The notes under the pieces: generated by a model
Told to the model about the DNA's origin: nothing
Database searches by the model: none
What the model saw: the letters and a program-made list of their open reading frames with translations, nothing else
From: Pseudomonas reidholzensis
Lineage (GTDB): Bacteria; Pseudomonadota; Gammaproteobacteria; Pseudomonadales; Pseudomonadaceae
NCBI RefSeq assembly: GCF_900536025.1
Contig: NZ_UNOZ01000027.1
Span: 1 to 64,000, forward strand
Length of the DNA: 64,000 nt
Reading direction: 5' to 3'
Part shown: positions 26,771 through 34,656 of the stretch, in pieces
Layout of the letters: each line of letters starts with the position of its first letter
Position numbering within the stretch: position 1 is the first letter of the stretch
Made by a program: the position numbers and the translations under genes

Positions 26771-26801
26771 GGGGGGGGTGCAAGGGGAGGGGTATTGCGG
26801 G
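26771..26801 (+). other. G-quadruplex-compatible G-rich tract
   Basis: Runs of 8, 4, 4 and 3 G with loops of 5, 1 and 6 bases meet the G3+N1-7 rule. It lies between the terminator of the distal cco operon and the promoter of the proximal one; the C-rich strand is the coding-strand side. Confidence 0.5.
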
Positions 26802-26802
26802 C

Positions 26803-26830
26803 AAATTCTGGGGCCGCTGTGCGGCCCCAG
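26803..26830 (-). terminator. Hairpin terminator of the distal cbb3 operon
   Basis: Perfect 10-bp stem ctggggccgc/gcggccccag with a 3-base loop, six bases downstream of the ccoP2 stop. On the minus strand it is followed by 'aatttg', a short rather than long T tract. Confidence 0.7.
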
Positions 26831-26835
26831 GGATG

Positions 26836-27777
26836 TTACTTGGCAGTTACGGTTTCAGCGGGTTGTTCATGCGACAGGCTGTACACATACGCGGCCAGCA
26901 GGTGCACCTTGTCATGCCCCTGGATCTCTTCCTGCGCGGGCATCTGCCCTTGGCGACCATAGCGAATGGTCTGTTGCAGCTGCGCGAAGCTCGAGCCATA
27001 GATGAACGCCTGCGGGTGGGTCAGGTCAGGCGCGCCCATCACCGGCGTGCCTTTGCCTTCTGGGCCATGACAGGCGACACAGTTGGCGGCAAAGATCTCT
27101 TGGCCCTTCAGCGGGTCGGCCTTGACCCCTTCGGGCAGGCTGCGGCCGTCCATGTTGGTCAACACGAACGCCGCCACATCGGCCACGCCCTGCTCGCCGA
27201 TCACCTCTGACCAGGCCGGCATCACGCCATGCCGACCGCCCATGATCGACGCCTTGATGGTCTCCGGCTCGCCGCCCCAGCGCCAGTCCTGGTCGGTCAG
27301 GTTGGGGAAGCCGTAGGCGCCCTTGGCGTCCGAGCCATGGCACACCGAGCAGTTCGAGGCGAACAGCCGGCCGCCCATTTTCAGCGCCTGCGGGTCCTTG
27401 GCCACCTCTTCCACCGGCATGGCGGCGAACTTGGCGAAGATCGGCCCGAAGCGGGCGTCGGCCTTGTCCATCTCGCGCTGCCATTCATCGACCTGGGTCC
27501 AGCCGTTCTCGTAGCCGGGCAGGATGCCTTTCCAGTTGCCCAGGCCGGGGTAGAGGATCAGGTAACCAACGCCGAACGCCAGGGTGCCGACGAACAGCCA
27601 GAACCACCATTTGGGCAGCGGATTGTCGTACTCCTCGATACCGTCGAAGCTGTGGCCCATGGTCTGGTCGGTGGTGTCGCTGCTCTGGCCCTTGCGGGTG
27701 CTGAGCAGCAGCCAGGTCAGGCCGATCAGGCTGCCGAGGGTCAGTACACTGATGTAGGTACTCCAGAAGGTGGTCAT
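26836..27777 (-). CDS. ccoP2: cbb3 oxidase diheme subunit CcoP (distal copy)
   Basis: A 313-residue diheme cytochrome c anchored by two N-terminal helices; heme sites CSVCH (C143, C146) and CVACH. It lacks the 14-residue insertion of the proximal copy. Its ATG overlaps the ccoQ2 stop by four bases. Role as in the proximal operon. A GC-rich hairpin follows the stop. Confidence 0.97.
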   Translation of the reverse strand: MTTFWSTYISVLTLGSLIGLTWLLLSTRKGQSSDTTDQTMGHSFDGIEEYDNPLPKWWFWLFVGTLAFGVGYLILYPGLGNWKGILPGYENGWTQVDEWQREMDKADARFGPIFAKFAAMPVEEVAKDPQALKMGGRLFASNCSVCHGSDAKGAYGFPNLTDQDWRWGGEPETIKASIMGGRHGVMPAWSEVIGEQGVADVAAFVLTNMDGRSLPEGVKADPLKGQEIFAANCVACHGPEGKGTPVMGAPDLTHPQAFIYGSSFAQLQQTIRYGRQGQMPAQEEIQGHDKVHLLAAYVYSLSHEQPAETVTAK

Positions 27778-27971
27778 TGCCGGTTATTCCTCATGGCAGG
27801 TTCCTGCCCGGCGGCGGGCAGGCGGTCATCGTCGAAGGGCAGCAGCGCCGCTTCGGCGAAATCACGGTCACGGCGACGGTTGAACACCCACAGGCTCAGG
27901 CCGATGAAGGCGATCATCACCACCAGGGTGCCGAGCCCACGGATCATGCCGATGTCGATTGACAGTTCCAT
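27774..27971 (-). CDS. ccoQ2: cbb3 oxidase subunit CcoQ (distal copy)
   Basis: A 65-residue single-helix subunit ('GLGTLVVMIAFIGLSLWVF') with a more arginine-rich tail than the proximal copy. It starts just after the ccoO2 stop and overlaps ccoP2 (ATGA). Confidence 0.93.
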   Translation of the reverse strand: MELSIDIGMIRGLGTLVVMIAFIGLSLWVFNRRRDRDFAEAALLPFDDDRLPAAGQEPAMRNNRQ

Positions 27972-27974
27972 CGC

Positions 27975-28583
27975 TTACCTCTTGTTCTTGATCGCGGTGC
28001 CGAGCACCTGCAGGTACGCCACCAGGGCATCCATCTCGGTGTGGCCCTTGACCGCGTCGCGGGCGCCGGCGATGTCCGCGTCGCTGTACGGCACGCCCAG
28101 GGTGCGCAGCGCGCGCATCTTGCCGTCGGTATGGCTGTTGTCGACTTCATGCGCGACCAGCCACGGGTAGGACGGCATCTTCGACTCGGGCACGACGTTG
28201 CGCGGGTTGTACAGGTGCGCGCGGTGCCAGTCGTCCGAGTAGCGCCCACCGACCCGCGCCAGGTCCGGCCCGGTGCGCTTGGAGCCCCACAGGAAGGGGT
28301 GGTCCCAGACGCTTTCGCCGGCCACCGAGTAGTGCCCGTAGCGTTCGGTTTCGGCGCGGAACGGGCGGATCATCTGCGAGTGGCAACCCACGCAGCCTTC
28401 GCGGATATAGATGTCGCGGCCTTCGAGCTGCAGGGCGGTGTAGGGCTTCATGCCTTCGACCGGCTTGTTGGTGACGTCCTGGAAGAACAGCGGGACGATC
28501 TGGGTCAGGCCGCCGACGCTGACGGCGAGGACCATCAGCAAGGCCAGCAGGCCGACGTTTTTCTCGATGACTTCATGTTTCAT
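27975..28583 (-). CDS. ccoO2: cbb3 oxidase monoheme subunit CcoO (distal copy)
   Basis: A 202-residue subunit nearly identical in its middle to the proximal copy, with the same N-terminal anchor and heme site CVGCH. Differences cluster near the C-terminal region ('AHEVDNSHTDGKM' replaces 'ENTLDGKDTAKKL'). The ATG at 28583 has 'ggaga' upstream, within the ccoN-ccoO gap. Confidence 0.97.
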   Translation of the reverse strand: MKHEVIEKNVGLLALLMVLAVSVGGLTQIVPLFFQDVTNKPVEGMKPYTALQLEGRDIYIREGCVGCHSQMIRPFRAETERYGHYSVAGESVWDHPFLWGSKRTGPDLARVGGRYSDDWHRAHLYNPRNVVPESKMPSYPWLVAHEVDNSHTDGKMRALRTLGVPYSDADIAGARDAVKGHTEMDALVAYLQVLGTAIKNKR

Positions 28584-28596
28584 CAGGCGTGTCTCC

Positions 28597-30021
28597 TCAG
28601 GCCGGCTGGGCGTTCGCAGGGGCGGTCGCGGCGTGCGGTGCACGCACCGTGCGCCAGGTGTTCCAGGCCATCAGGAACATGCCGCTGAGGAAGATCGCAC
28701 CGCCGACGAAGCGCACGATGAAGCCGGGGTGGCTGGCCACCAGGGTTTCGACGAACGAGTAGGTGAGCGTGCCGTCGCTGTTGACCGCGCGCCACATCAG
28801 GCCTTGGGCGATGCCGTTGACCCACATCGAGGCGATGTACAGCACGGTGCCGATGGTCGCCAGCCAGAAGTGCGCGTTGATCAGGCCGATGCTGTACATG
28901 CGCTCTTTGCCGTAGATCTTCGGGATGGTGTGGTACAGCGCACCGATCGAGATCATCGCCACCCAGCCGAGGGCGCCGGCATGCACGTGGCCGATGGTCC
29001 AGTCGGTGTAGTGGGACAGCGCGTTGACCGTCTTGATGGCCATCATCGGGCCTTCGAAGGTCGACATGCCGTAGAACGCCAGCGACACCACCAAAAAGCG
29101 CAGGATCGGGTCGCTGCGCAGTTTGTGCCAGGCCCCGGAGAGGGTCATCATGCCGTTGATCATGCCGCCCCAGCTTGGCGCCAGGAGGATCAGCGACATG
29201 ACCATGCCCAGCGACTGTGCCCAGTCGGGCAGGGCGGTGTAGTGCAGGTGGTGCGGGCCGGCCCAGATGTACAGGGTGATCAGCGCCCAGAAGTGGACGA
29301 TCGACAGGCGATAGGAATACACCGGCCGCTCGGCCTGCTTGGGCACGTAGTAGTACATCATCCCGAGGAAGCCCGCGGTGAGGAAGAAGCCCACCGCGTT
29401 ATGCCCGTACCACCACTGCACCATGGCGTCGGTGGCGCCGGCGTAGACCGAGTAGGACTTGGTCAGGCTGACCGGGATTTCCAGGTTGTTGACGATGTGC
29501 AGCAGCGCCACGGTAAGGATGAACGCACCGAAGAACCAGTTGCCGACATAGATGTGCTTGGTGTTGCGCTTCATCAGCGTGCCGAAGAAGACGATCGCGT
29601 AGGCCACCCAGACAATGGTGATGAGGATGTCGATCGGCCATTCGAGTTCGGCGTATTCCTTGGAGCTGGTGTAGCCCAGCGGCAGGGTGATGGCCGCGAG
29701 CACGATCACCAGTTGCCAGCCCCAGAACGAGAACGCCGCCAGCTTGGGTGCGAACAGGGTGGTCTGGCAGGTGCGTTGCACCGAATAATACGAGGTGGCA
29801 AACAGCGCGCAGCCGCCAAAGGCGAAGATCACCGCATTGGTATGCAGCGGGCGCAGGCGGCCGAAGCTGGTCCACGGCAGGTCGAAGTTGAGGGAGGGCC
29901 AGGCGAGTTGTGCGGCGATGAAAACGCCGAGTCCCATCCCGACGATTCCCCACACCACCGTCATGATGGCGAATTGGCGGACCACCTTGTAGTTATAGGC
30001 GGTACTGGGTGTTGTGTTCAT
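28597..30021 (-). CDS. ccoN2: cbb3 oxidase catalytic subunit CcoN (distal copy)
   Basis: A 474-residue heme-copper oxidase subunit with the same ligand histidine motifs as the proximal copy. It is the first gene of the distal operon, and an Anr box lies 75 bases upstream (30096-30109), which fits the Anr-induced cco2 operon of P. aeruginosa. Long stretches match the proximal ccoN at DNA level, while the N-terminus and the C-terminal tail differ. Confidence 0.97.
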   Translation of the reverse strand: MNTTPSTAYNYKVVRQFAIMTVVWGIVGMGLGVFIAAQLAWPSLNFDLPWTSFGRLRPLHTNAVIFAFGGCALFATSYYSVQRTCQTTLFAPKLAAFSFWGWQLVIVLAAITLPLGYTSSKEYAELEWPIDILITIVWVAYAIVFFGTLMKRNTKHIYVGNWFFGAFILTVALLHIVNNLEIPVSLTKSYSVYAGATDAMVQWWYGHNAVGFFLTAGFLGMMYYYVPKQAERPVYSYRLSIVHFWALITLYIWAGPHHLHYTALPDWAQSLGMVMSLILLAPSWGGMINGMMTLSGAWHKLRSDPILRFLVVSLAFYGMSTFEGPMMAIKTVNALSHYTDWTIGHVHAGALGWVAMISIGALYHTIPKIYGKERMYSIGLINAHFWLATIGTVLYIASMWVNGIAQGLMWRAVNSDGTLTYSFVETLVASHPGFIVRFVGGAIFLSGMFLMAWNTWRTVRAPHAATAPANAQPA

Positions 30022-30095
30022 GTATGGGTTCCCATCCACGGTTATAGGCAGGCTAAACAGCGAGGCAAGAATGAAAGAAGGGCAAAGTGCCGGTA

Positions 30096-30109
30096 TTGAC
30101 GGGGGTCAA
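30096..30109 (-). promoter_or_regulatory. Anr box upstream of the distal cbb3 operon
   Basis: TTGACGGGGGTCAA: symmetrical TTGAC-N4-GTCAA, one base per half off the TTGAT-N4-ATCAA consensus. It lies 75 bases upstream of ccoN2 and 50 bases before the hydrolase start on the other side, so it could serve both. Confidence 0.75.
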
Positions 30110-30157
30110 TGGCCGCATGTGGGAAATGTCCCAGGCTTGCGCTGCGATCCTCCGCAA

Positions 30158-30763
30158 ATGGGCGGTGATCACGGCTATTCGGGCTGTTTGATCCTGGCCC
30201 ACGGCGCGGGCGCGCCGATGGACAGCGGGTTCATGGACGACATGGCGCAAAGGCTGGCGGCACAAGGGGTGGGCGTGGTCCGCTTCGAGTTTCCGTACAT
30301 GGCCGAACGGCGCCTGAACGGCGGCAAGCGGCCGCCCAATCCGCAGAAGGTGCTGCTGGAATGCTGGCGTGAGGTGTACCGGCAGGTGCGACCTTTGGTC
30401 ACAGGGCCGCTGGCGATTGGCGGCAAGTCGATGGGCGGGCGCATGGCCAGCCTGTTGGCGGATGAGCTGGAGGTCGATGCGCTGGTGTGCCTGGGCTATC
30501 CGTTCTATGCGGTGGGCAAGCCGGAGAAGCCGCGGGTCGAGCATCTCGCAGGGTTACGCACGCGGACGCTGATCGTTCAGGGTGAGCGCGATGCGCTGGG
30601 TAACCGGCAGGCGGTCGAAGGGTATGAGCTGTCGCCAGCGATCGAGGTGTGCTGGCTGGGGGCGGCGGACCATGACCTGAAGCCGTTGAAGGCGTCGGGG
30701 CTGACCCACGAGGGGCATTTGCAGACGACGGCGGAGCGGGTGGCGGCGTTTATTCGGCAATAA
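30158..30763 (+). CDS. Alpha/beta-hydrolase family protein (KANL3/Tex30-like)
   Basis: About 201 residues with 'LILAHGAGAPMDSGFM' near the N-terminus, the nucleophile elbow G-K-S-M-G-G, 'TLIVQGERDALG' and a histidine in 'GAADHDLKPL', which together form a hydrolase triad (Ser, Asp, His). The substrate is unknown. The start is uncertain: upstream in-frame ATG codons exist at 30071 and 30014, but these would cover the Anr box, so I prefer 30158. Confidence 0.75.
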   Translation: MGGDHGYSGCLILAHGAGAPMDSGFMDDMAQRLAAQGVGVVRFEFPYMAERRLNGGKRPPNPQKVLLECWREVYRQVRPLVTGPLAIGGKSMGGRMASLLADELEVDALVCLGYPFYAVGKPEKPRVEHLAGLRTRTLIVQGERDALGNRQAVEGYELSPAIEVCWLGAADHDLKPLKASGLTHEGHLQTTAERVAAFIRQ

Positions 30764-30776
30764 TCGGTTGCCTGTG

Positions 30777-30856
30777 CCGGCCTCTTCGCGGGTAAACCCG
30801 CTCCCACAGGGGGCAATGTGAACCCTGTGGGAGCGGGTTTACCCGCGAAGAGGCCG
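30777..30856. repeat. Inverted REP pair after the hydrolase gene
   Basis: ggcctcttcgcgggtaaacc and ggtttacccgcgaagaggcc form a near-perfect stem of over 30 bp in the gap between the convergent hydrolase and ppnP genes. Confidence 0.9.
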
Positions 30857-30869
30857 CACATTCAATAGA

Positions 30870-31154
30870 TCAGTCGCGGTACTCGCACAGGTAAGCGGTC
30901 TCAACAGCCACTTTCAGCTGGAACTTGCTGTCGGCTGGCACGTTGAACTGGCTGCCGGCGGTGAAGTTTTCCCAGTTGTCGCTGCCTGGCAGCTTGACGT
31001 TCAGGGCGCCGGAAACCACGTGCATGATTTCGCGCTTGGCGGTGCCGAACTCGTATTCGCCCGGGGCCATCACGCCAACGGTGGCCGGACCTTCTTCACC
31101 GGTGAAGGCGATCGACTTGACGGTGCCATCGAAGTACTCGTTGACCTTGAACAT
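30870..31154 (-). CDS. ppnP: Pyrimidine/purine nucleoside phosphorylase
   Basis: A 94-residue single-domain cupin of the PpnP (YaiE, DUF1255) family, starting MFKVNEYFDGTVKSIAF and carrying 'GEYEFGTAKREIMHVVSG' (about 32-49). The enzyme splits several nucleosides with phosphate. The ATG at 31154 has 'caggag' nine bases upstream. A longer in-frame extension has no start signal. Confidence 0.92.
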   Translation of the reverse strand: MFKVNEYFDGTVKSIAFTGEEGPATVGVMAPGEYEFGTAKREIMHVVSGALNVKLPGSDNWENFTAGSQFNVPADSKFQLKVAVETAYLCEYRD

Positions 31155-31228
31155 GGGGCGACTCCTGAAAAAGGATGAGAAAAAGGGCTGGCCAGTATGC
31201 CCAAGGCCCGCCCCGTCGTCATCTGCTT

Positions 31229-31780
31229 TCAGGCGCCGTTGGCCGGCAGGCTCAGGGGCAGCAGGCGCGCGGTGTTGCGGGCGTCTTCGAGGGCGCGATG
31301 CTGCTGGCCGGTGAACTGCAGGCCGGCCAGTTGCAAGGCGCCGTTGAGGCCGGCCGGGCGCTGCAGGTGTCGGGCCTTGGCGAAGCGCTGCTTGAGGTTG
31401 ATGTGCGGCAGGTCCTGCAGGCGGCTGCGGACCTTGTAGTCGTGCCATTCCTGGAGCAGTTGCCGGCGGTCATAGTCGCCCCAGCTGACCCACGCCTGCA
31501 GCGCCTCGGCCTGCTCGCCGAGCCAGCCTTCGAACTGCGCCCAGGCTTCGCGAAAGCACGCGGCGGCGTCCACGTCGGCCTGGCTGATGTGGGTCAGCTC
31601 GCGGCAGAACGGCGTCAGTTGCGGCCGTCGCTTGGGCCGGACGAAGCACTGGAAGTGGTCCACTTCGCGGCCTTCCCGGGTCACCAGGCTGGCGCCGATT
31701 TCGATGATTTCCATTTCCGTGACCGGCCAGCCGCCGTCATCGGTGGTGGCCTCCAGGTCGATCACTAACCAATGGGCCAT
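31229..31780 (-). CDS. DEDDh-type 3'-5' exonuclease
   Basis: A 183-residue protein with VIDLEAT (D8, E10), a middle aspartate in 'WGDYDRRQL' and 'HRALEDARNTARLL' near the C-terminus, which together make the DEDDh metal site. It resembles the ERI-1/KapD exonuclease group acting on RNA or short DNA. The ATG at 31780 has 'aagggag' upstream. The gene is monocistronic. Confidence 0.88.
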   Translation of the reverse strand: MAHWLVIDLEATTDDGGWPVTEMEIIEIGASLVTREGREVDHFQCFVRPKRRPQLTPFCRELTHISQADVDAAACFREAWAQFEGWLGEQAEALQAWVSWGDYDRRQLLQEWHDYKVRSRLQDLPHINLKQRFAKARHLQRPAGLNGALQLAGLQFTGQQHRALEDARNTARLLPLSLPANGA

Positions 31781-31931
31781 GGCGGGCTCCCTTGCAAGAC
31801 TTGCTAGAGCGTAGCCAAAGTCGGCCGCCGAGGCATCCCATGGCACTTTGGCATAGCCGACGGTTGTGCCAGGGTAGGAAAACGCCTAGCTTACGTGTAC
31901 CAAGGTCCCATCCCGTATCGAGTGTTCCGTC

Positions 31932-32732
31932 TTGACTCCACTGCCCAGGCTCAAGGCCTTTTCTGCCCTGCTACTGTTCGCGCTGTCGTGGCTGGCGGTG
32001 CCCGCCTGGGCCGAACAAGGGGTCGAGATCAGGATCGGCGCGGCGCACTTCCCCCCGTATACCGTGCGCCCGGAGCAGGGCGCCGAGCGCGGCTTGCTGG
32101 CGCAGCTGGCCGAGGCGCTCAACGCGCTGCAGCAGGATTACCGCTTCGTGCTGGTGCCGACCTCGATCCCCCGACGCTTTGGCGATTTCCAGCAGGGCCG
32201 TACCGACATGGCCATCTTCGAGAACCCGCAATGGGGCTGGCAGCAGATCCCGCACCAGGCGGTGGACATGGGCCTGGAAGACGCCGAGATCTTTGTCGCC
32301 CGGCAGCAGCCTGGGCGCGACCAGCACTATTTTGACGAGCTGCGTGGCAAACGATTGGCACTGTTCAACGGCTACCACTATGCGTTCGCCCATTTCAATT
32401 CCGACCCGCGCCAGCTGGTTGAAACCTACAGCGCGACGCTGACCTATTCGCATGACAGCAACCTGTTCATGGTCCAGCGTGGGCGCGCCGAGATCGCCTT
32501 GGTCACGCGTTCGTTCTTCAGCGACTTCCTGGTGCGTAACCCGGGTAGCCGCGACCAGTTGATGGCGTCCGAGCGGGTCGACCAGGTCTATCACCATTAC
32601 GCCTTGCTCCGCCCAGGCGCGCCCATCAGTGGCGCGACCTTCGCTTCGCTGCTGCGCCGCCTGCGTGACAACGGCGAACTGCTGCGCATCTTCACGCCTT
32701 ACCGGATCAGCGTCGCGGCGCCTGGCGACTAA
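31932..32732 (+). CDS. Periplasmic solute-binding protein, SBP_bac_3-like
   Basis: A 266-residue protein with a clear signal peptide ('FSALLLFALSWLAVPAWAEQ', about 10-29) and binding-protein sequence patterns such as 'AAHFPPYTV' and 'GRTDMAIFENPQWG'. It begins with TTG; I see no better start in frame. No transport partner is nearby. As with the 10030-10800 protein the ligand is unknown. Confidence 0.75.
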   Translation: MTPLPRLKAFSALLLFALSWLAVPAWAEQGVEIRIGAAHFPPYTVRPEQGAERGLLAQLAEALNALQQDYRFVLVPTSIPRRFGDFQQGRTDMAIFENPQWGWQQIPHQAVDMGLEDAEIFVARQQPGRDQHYFDELRGKRLALFNGYHYAFAHFNSDPRQLVETYSATLTYSHDSNLFMVQRGRAEIALVTRSFFSDFLVRNPGSRDQLMASERVDQVYHHYALLRPGAPISGATFASLLRRLRDNGELLRIFTPYRISVAAPGD

Positions 32733-32795
32733 ATTAGCGCCGGCTCATGACGTTTCAGTGGTAAGTCCTTCTTTCATCTTTCGTGAGCCAAGACC

Positions 32796-33809
32796 ATGCC
32801 GTTCGATGTCGCCTCGCAGCCCCTGTCCTTGCCCCGTTGGGGGAGCCTGAGTGCCGATGAGGGGGACGCTCGGCTGAGCCTGACCCTCGAAGGGCGGCCG
32901 CTGATTCAACTGCGCCTGGTGCCGGGCGAGGTGCTGGCGGTGCACCTGCAGGAGATCTGCAGCGAGCGTGTTCAGCAGGCGCTGTGGGCGGCGTGTTATT
33001 GGCTGTTCGCGCGTGACGTGGGTTGTCAGCGCTTGCAGTGGCATTTGCCCGACGCCGTGCCGCAGGCTCAGGCGACGGGTCTGTTGCTGGCCACTGCGCA
33101 GGCGGGTGTGTACCTGAGCGAACGCACGCTGTTCTGGCAGTTGCCGCAGCCGTGGTTGGGCGAGTCGATCAGCGCGGTGTACCCGCAGCAGATGCAGATG
33201 AGCGATGGCAAGCGTCACCCGCGCCGAGCACCCAAGCCGCGCGGTGAGGTGTACCGGCGTTTCGACTCGCGCCTGGGGGCGTGGGTGTCGCTGCGTACGC
33301 TGGAGATCGAGGAGGACCTGGAGCGCTACAGCCGCTGGCAGAACAACCCGCGTGTGGCGCATTTCTGGCAGGAGCAGGGGAGCCTGGAGCAGCACCGTGA
33401 GTACCTGACCAAGCTTGCGGCCGACCCGCATGCCTTGACCTTGATTGGCTGTTTCGATGACCAGCCGTTTGCCTATTTCGAGGCGTATTGGGCCAAGGAA
33501 GATCGCATCGCGCCGTTCTGTCAGGCGGATGATTATGATCGCGGGATGCACATGCTGGTCGGGGAGGAGAGCCACCGGGGGCCGCACAAGGTCGCCAGCT
33601 GGATGTCGGCGCTGGTGCACTACCTGTTCCTGGATGACCCGCGGACCCAACGGATCGTGGTCGAGCCTCGGGCGGACAATGCGAAGATGATCGGGTATCT
33701 GCAGGATCAGGGCTTCCACTGTGACAAGGAGTTCGATTTTCCGCACAAGCGGGCGGCGTTGGTGATCCTTGGGCGGGAGCGGTTTTTCGACCGGTGTGTT
33801 TTGGTTTAG
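32796..33809 (+). CDS. GNAT acetyltransferase of the siderophore AlcB/IucB type
   Basis: A 337-residue protein whose C-terminal two thirds carry the siderophore acyltransferase signature: 'ERYSRWQNNPRVAHFW', 'GCFDDQPFAYFEAYWAKED', 'DDYDRGMHMLVGEE', 'RIVVEPRADNAKMIGYLQ'. Such enzymes acylate N-hydroxylated amines in siderophore assembly. The N-terminal 130 residues are a family-specific extension. No siderophore synthetase or monooxygenase is near, so it is an orphan here. Confidence 0.85.
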   Translation: MPFDVASQPLSLPRWGSLSADEGDARLSLTLEGRPLIQLRLVPGEVLAVHLQEICSERVQQALWAACYWLFARDVGCQRLQWHLPDAVPQAQATGLLLATAQAGVYLSERTLFWQLPQPWLGESISAVYPQQMQMSDGKRHPRRAPKPRGEVYRRFDSRLGAWVSLRTLEIEEDLERYSRWQNNPRVAHFWQEQGSLEQHREYLTKLAADPHALTLIGCFDDQPFAYFEAYWAKEDRIAPFCQADDYDRGMHMLVGEESHRGPHKVASWMSALVHYLFLDDPRTQRIVVEPRADNAKMIGYLQDQGFHCDKEFDFPHKRAALVILGRERFFDRCVLV

Positions 33810-33816
33810 GGGCTTT

Positions 33817-33849
33817 GGGTGGGGGGCGGTGGCGGGGGCGGTGGTGGGG
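33817..33849 (+). other. G-quadruplex-compatible tract after the acetyltransferase gene
   Basis: Runs of 3, 6, 5 and 4 G separated by 1, 7 and 7 bases. It begins eight bases after the stop codon and lies in the mRNA 3' end. Confidence 0.5.
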
Positions 33850-33856
33850 CATATCC

Positions 33857-34626
33857 GTTTGATGGGGTGCTGCTGCTGGCCCCTTCCGCCCTTACGGCGG
33901 GTCACTTTTTTTCTTGGAAAAAAGTAACCAAAAACCGCTTGCTCCTGCATCCGGCCCTTCGCTGCGCTACGGGTTCCCTCACTCCGGCCTTGCTCCCGCG
34001 AGGACCGGGCTGTACGGGCCTTCCTGGCCCGCAGCCCTTGCCGGCCTTCCTGGCCGTCACCTCGCTTCGCAAGACCTCCGTTCGGCCTCCTGAAGTCGCA
34101 GTAGATCAAGATCACAAGCCAGATCAAGATCAACGGCCAGGGCAACGGCTGGCGAATCGCTTCGCTCTCGCTTGTTTATAAGGGCGGTATAGCGCGTCAG
34201 CGCCAGAATGTGCATTGGCAGTTCCGGCCTCTTCGCGGGTAAACCCGCTCCCACAGGTTATCTGCTGACTGTAAGGCCACTGCGGTCCCTGTGGGAGCGG
34301 GTTTACCCGCGAAGAGGCCAGGCTATCCACCACCATTGCCACTATCGAAGATAACGCCAGCCCAGGCGCCACCCGTAACTTGGCGACCTCAGGAGGCCGA
34401 ACGGAGGTCTTGCGGAGCGAGGTGACGGCCAGGAAGGCCGGCAAGGGCTGCGGGCCAGGAAGGCCCGTACAGCCCGGTCCACGCGGGAGCAAGACCGGAG
34501 TGAGGGAACCCGCAGCGCAGCGGAGGGCCGTATGTGGGAGCCGGCGGTTTTTGGTTACTTTTTTCCAAGAAAAAAAGTGACCCGCCGTAAGGGCGGAAGG
34601 GGCCAGAAGCGCCACCACATCAAATG
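33857..34626. repeat. Nested inverted repeat: 243-bp arms around a REP pair
   Basis: Arms at about 33857-34099 and 34383-34626 are close reverse complements (for example 'cccttacggcgggtcacttt' in one and its complement in the other). Between them lies an inverted REP pair at 34224-34320. Open frames inside the arms (PSALTAGHFFSWKKVTKN type) are present in both copies and look spurious. There is no gene between 33810 and 34656. Confidence 0.85.
34224..34320. repeat. Inverted REP pair inside the 243-bp inverted repeat
   Basis: ccggcctcttcgcgggtaaa and its complement tttacccgcgaagaggccag frame about 40 bases. Same REP type as 30777-30856. Confidence 0.9.
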
Positions 34627-34656
34627 GATAAGCTCACAATCCACCACCCCAACCCC

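Larger units (their letters stand above)
26413..26835. other. Promoter region of the proximal cbb3 operon
   Basis: No gene is seen. The AT-rich part holds an inverted repeat gtacaca/tgtgtac (26564-26570 and 26586-26592) and a cgaacggtcag palindrome-like element at about 26612-26622. A G-rich stretch (26771-26801) and the terminator of the distal operon (26803-26830) fill the rest. No TTGAT-N4-ATCAA site is visible. Confidence 0.6.

Noticed and set aside
33819..34618. Open frames inside the arms of the large inverted repeat (PSALTAGHFF type)
   Set aside because: The same frame appears in both arms, which are repeated DNA; no ribosome binding site is seen.
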